A stretch of DNA of 8,214 nt from Pseudomonadota bacterium (GTDB lineage Bacteria > Pseudomonadota > Gammaproteobacteria > Burkholderiales > Rhodocyclaceae): NCBI GenBank assembly GCA_009778425.1, contig WRJU01000173.1:1-8214 (forward strand), written 5' to 3'. Within the stretch, counting starts at the first letter, position 1. Each line of letters starts with the position of its first letter. The notes below the pieces were generated by a model that saw only the letters and a program-made list of their open reading frames with translations, was not told where the DNA came from and made no database searches. Shown piece after piece: positions 7,159 to 8,214 of the stretch. The translations under genes and the position numbers were made by a program.

Positions 7159-7159
7159 T
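7132..7159 (+). promoter_or_regulatory. Candidate ptsH-ptsI promoter
   Basis: TACAAT at 7154-7159 matches the -10 consensus at five of six positions. The -35 is weak: CTTAGA at 7132-7137 with a 16-bp spacer is the best available. Initiation would fall near 7166, at the left border of the 154-bp element. The message would then carry the whole element in its leader. This is the only reasonable plus-strand promoter I see between the alaA start and ptsH outside the element. Confidence 0.4.
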
Positions 7160-7167
7160 CACCGATG
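7147..7167. promoter_or_regulatory. Operator-like dyad CATCGG-N9-CCGATG centred on the ptsH -10
   Basis: CATCGG (7147-7152) and CCGATG (7162-7167) are perfect inverted arms around nine bases that contain the TACAAT hexamer and also the alaA -35 candidate. A protein bound here would block both divergent promoters. No regulator is identified. The right arm overlaps the first two bases of the left target-site duplication. Confidence 0.35.
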
Positions 7168-7173
7168 ATATGC
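7166..7173. repeat. Left 8-bp target-site duplication (TGATATGC)
   Basis: TGATATGC lies directly before the left end of the 154-bp element and recurs exactly at 7328-7335, directly after its right end. A perfect 8-bp direct repeat abutting both terminal inverted repeats is the normal footprint of cut-and-paste transposition. Confidence 0.85.
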
Positions 7174-7327
7174 GGTAGTGTCTCAGTTTGAATTCCATGG
7201 TGTTGTAGGGGCGGCATTTTGCCGCCCGATGGACTACCCGACCCGTTCAAACGGTGTTCATTGCGGCATGCTTTGCGGGCGGCAGAATGCCGCCCCTACG
7301 AATCAAATTTCAAACTGAGACACTACC
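7174..7327. mobile_element. 154-bp non-autonomous transposable element (MITE-like)
   Basis: The element begins with GGTAGTGTCTCAGTTTGAA (7174-7192) and ends with its perfect reverse complement (7309-7327): 19-bp terminal inverted repeats without mismatch. An 8-bp direct repeat, TGATATGC, flanks it on both sides. It has no room for a transposase, so it would have to be moved in trans by one recognising these ends. The 8-bp duplication narrows the possible families, but I do not recognise the ends and assign none. The identity of the repeats and the intact duplication suggest a fairly recent insertion. The interior carries two GTAG-headed palindromes in inverted orientation and a small central hairpin (CCGT-TCAA-ACGG, 7243-7254). 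It lies between the candidate ptsH promoter and the ptsH ribosome binding site. Confidence 0.85.
7205..7299. repeat. Inverted pair of GTAG-headed REP-like palindromes (REPIN-like)
   Basis: The left unit (7205-7228) is GTAG followed by GGGCGGCA-TTT-TGCCGCCC. The right unit (7276-7299, read on the minus strand) is GTAG followed by the same 8-bp stem with loop TTC. The two 24-bp units match at all but one loop base. A GTAG tetranucleotide next to a short palindrome is the known hallmark of REP sequences mobilised by RAYT (TnpA-REP) transposases, and two such units in inverted orientation form a REPIN or BIME. Here the pair lies inside terminal repeats of an apparently different transposition system. 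No RAYT gene is in the window. Confidence 0.7.
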
Positions 7328-7335
7328 TGATATGC
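7328..7335. repeat. Right 8-bp target-site duplication (TGATATGC)
   Basis: An exact copy of the left duplication at 7166-7173, abutting the right terminal inverted repeat. Removing the element and one copy would restore a continuous ptsH upstream region with the promoter candidate about 40 bp from the ptsH start codon. Confidence 0.85.
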
Positions 7336-7357
7336 AGTGCGGGGATTCGAGGAATCA

Positions 7358-7627
7358 ATGCCGAAAATTGAAGTGTCGGTCATCAACAAACTGGGGCTGC
7401 ACGCGCGCGCCTCGGCAAAACTCGCGCGGCTGGCAAACGATTTTGTCTCAGAAGTCTGGCTGGAGCGTGATGGGCGACGGGTCAGCGCGAAAAGCGTCAT
7501 GGGATTGATGATGCTCGCCGCCGCACAGGGCGCTACGCTCACCATCGAAACCGTGGGCAAGGATGCCGACGAAGCGATGGCGCGCATCGTTGAACTGATC
7601 GCCGACCGCTTTGGCGAGGAAGAGTAA
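7358..7627 (+). CDS. ptsH: Phosphocarrier protein HPr (89 aa)
   Basis: HPr takes phosphate from Enzyme I and passes it to EIIA proteins of the phosphotransferase system; it is a small cytoplasmic protein. The phosphorylated histidine is His15 in NKLGLHARAS (10-19). The regulatory serine site is also complete: Ser46 in SAKSVMGLMMLAA (43-55), the residue phosphorylated by HPr kinase in organisms that have that enzyme. The length of 89 residues is typical. The ATG at 7358 is chosen over an in-frame GTG at 7337 because MPKIEVSVINKLGLHA is the family N-terminus and GAGGA (7348-7352) lies 5 nt upstream. The stop precedes ptsI by 24 bp, so the two are surely cotranscribed. The 154-bp mobile element ends 30 bp upstream of the start. 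No EIIA gene lies directly upstream. Confidence 0.95.
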   Translation: MPKIEVSVINKLGLHARASAKLARLANDFVSEVWLERDGRRVSAKSVMGLMMLAAAQGATLTIETVGKDADEAMARIVELIADRFGEEE

Positions 7628-7651
7628 TAAAAGAACAAGAGGGGAGCCGCG

Positions 7652-8214
7652 ATGAGTTTCACCGTACATGGCCTACCGGTCTCACAGGGCATCGCCATCG
7701 GCCATGCGCACCTGGTCTCGCGCGCGCTTCTTGAAGTCAATCATTACCAAATTGCACCACGCCATCTCAAAGCCGAAATCGAACGCTTCGACAACGCCGT
7801 CGCTTCCGTAGACGGCGAACTGCTCGGGCTGAAAGCCTCTGCCGCTGTCGCCCAACCGCACAGCGAAATAGGCGCGTTCATCGACCTGCAACGGATGATG
7901 CTGGAAGACCCCGTGCTGATCGAAGCCGCGCGCAACAAAATCAAGGAGCATCATTACAACGCCGAATGGGCGCTGGTGCAGCAAATGGAATCGGTGGTGG
8001 AACAATTCCGCCAGATCGAAGACCCCTACCTGCGCGAGCGCAAGGCCGACGTGGTGCAGGTCGTCGAACGGCTGGTGAAGACGCTGCTCGGCGACCCCGG
8101 CCCGCTGCCCCCGAAGCGCAAGGATGGGCTCGGAACCGTCATCGTCGCCCATGACCTGTCCCCGGCGGACACCATCGGCTTCAAGGATCACATCGCGGGA
8201 TTCATCACGGACAT
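7652..8214 (+). CDS. ptsI: PTS Enzyme I (phosphoenolpyruvate-protein phosphotransferase), N-terminal 187 codons
   Basis: Enzyme I starts the phosphotransferase relay by taking phosphate from phosphoenolpyruvate on a histidine and handing it to HPr. The visible part is the N-terminal HPr-binding domain: FTVHGLPVSQGIAIGHA (3-19) is the conserved opening strand, HSEIGAFIDLQRMMLEDPVL (near 72-91) belongs to the helical HPr-binding subdomain, and VIVAHDLSPADT leads to GFITD at the window edge. In the family the phosphohistidine follows about seven residues after this point (GGRTSH), so it is just outside and cannot be checked. The PEP-binding barrel domain is also outside; full proteins are about 570-590 residues. 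The ATG at 7652 has a strong GGGGAG (7641-7646) at 5-nt spacing. Confidence 0.95.
   Translation, partial: MSFTVHGLPVSQGIAIGHAHLVSRALLEVNHYQIAPRHLKAEIERFDNAVASVDGELLGLKASAAVAQPHSEIGAFIDLQRMMLEDPVLIEAARNKIKEHHYNAEWALVQQMESVVEQFRQIEDPYLRERKADVVQVVERLVKTLLGDPGPLPPKRKDGLGTVIVAHDLSPADTIGFKDHIAGFITD

Noticed and set aside
7205..7299. REP-like hairpins read as an intrinsic terminator or riboswitch before ptsH
   Set aside because: No T-tract follows either hairpin, and the inverted-pair structure with outer terminal repeats and a target duplication is better explained as a mobile element.
7337..7357. GTG at 7337 as the ptsH start
   Set aside because: It adds seven residues not found in HPr, whereas the ATG at 7358 has the family N-terminus and a well-placed GAGGA.

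Overview
The window looks like a chromosomal stretch from a GC-rich betaproteobacterium. This is inferred from the gene types (condensin-type smc, AlaA-like aminotransferase followed by hom, ptsH-ptsI) and from recalled protein similarity; no search was possible. Most of it is ordinary core genome. The coding regions are GC-rich, and one intergenic block (about 2640-3040) is visibly AT-rich.

Layout from left to right. (1) Positions 1-2503, minus strand: the first 834 codons of smc, whose C-terminal part lies beyond the left edge. (2) 2504-3117: a 614-bp divergent intergenic region, with a hairpin in the smc leader, candidate promoters in both directions and short GCGGATARCC-like repeats. (3) 3118-3426, plus strand: a small XRE-type helix-turn-helix protein with a lysine-rich tail, followed by two tandem intrinsic terminators. 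The second terminator lies inside the 3' end of the convergent gene. (4) 3520-7081, minus strand: three genes read in the order alaA-like aminotransferase, hom (homoserine dehydrogenase), radical SAM protein. The gaps are 74 and 38 bp, so they probably form one transcription unit. (5) 7082-7357: a divergent regulatory region carrying a 154-bp non-coding mobile element. (6) 7358-8214, plus strand: ptsH (HPr) and the start of ptsI (Enzyme I), the phosphate-relay pair of a phosphotransferase system. ptsI is cut by the right edge.

The most notable object is the 154-bp element at 7174-7327. It has perfect 19-bp terminal inverted repeats and is flanked by a perfect 8-bp direct repeat (TGATATGC). 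Inside it are two GTAG-headed palindromes in inverted orientation, which is the architecture of a REP doublet (REPIN). It is therefore either a MITE that contains a REPIN-like pair or an undescribed hybrid of the two. It sits between a candidate promoter and the HPr ribosome binding site, so the ptsH-ptsI message may carry the whole structured element in its 5' leader.

How the genes work together: AlaA and Hom both act in amino-acid metabolism (alanine formation; the homoserine step toward threonine and methionine). HPr and Enzyme I pass phosphate from PEP to EIIA-type proteins that are not in this window. SMC compacts and segregates the chromosome. The XRE and radical SAM proteins cannot be tied to a specific process from sequence alone.
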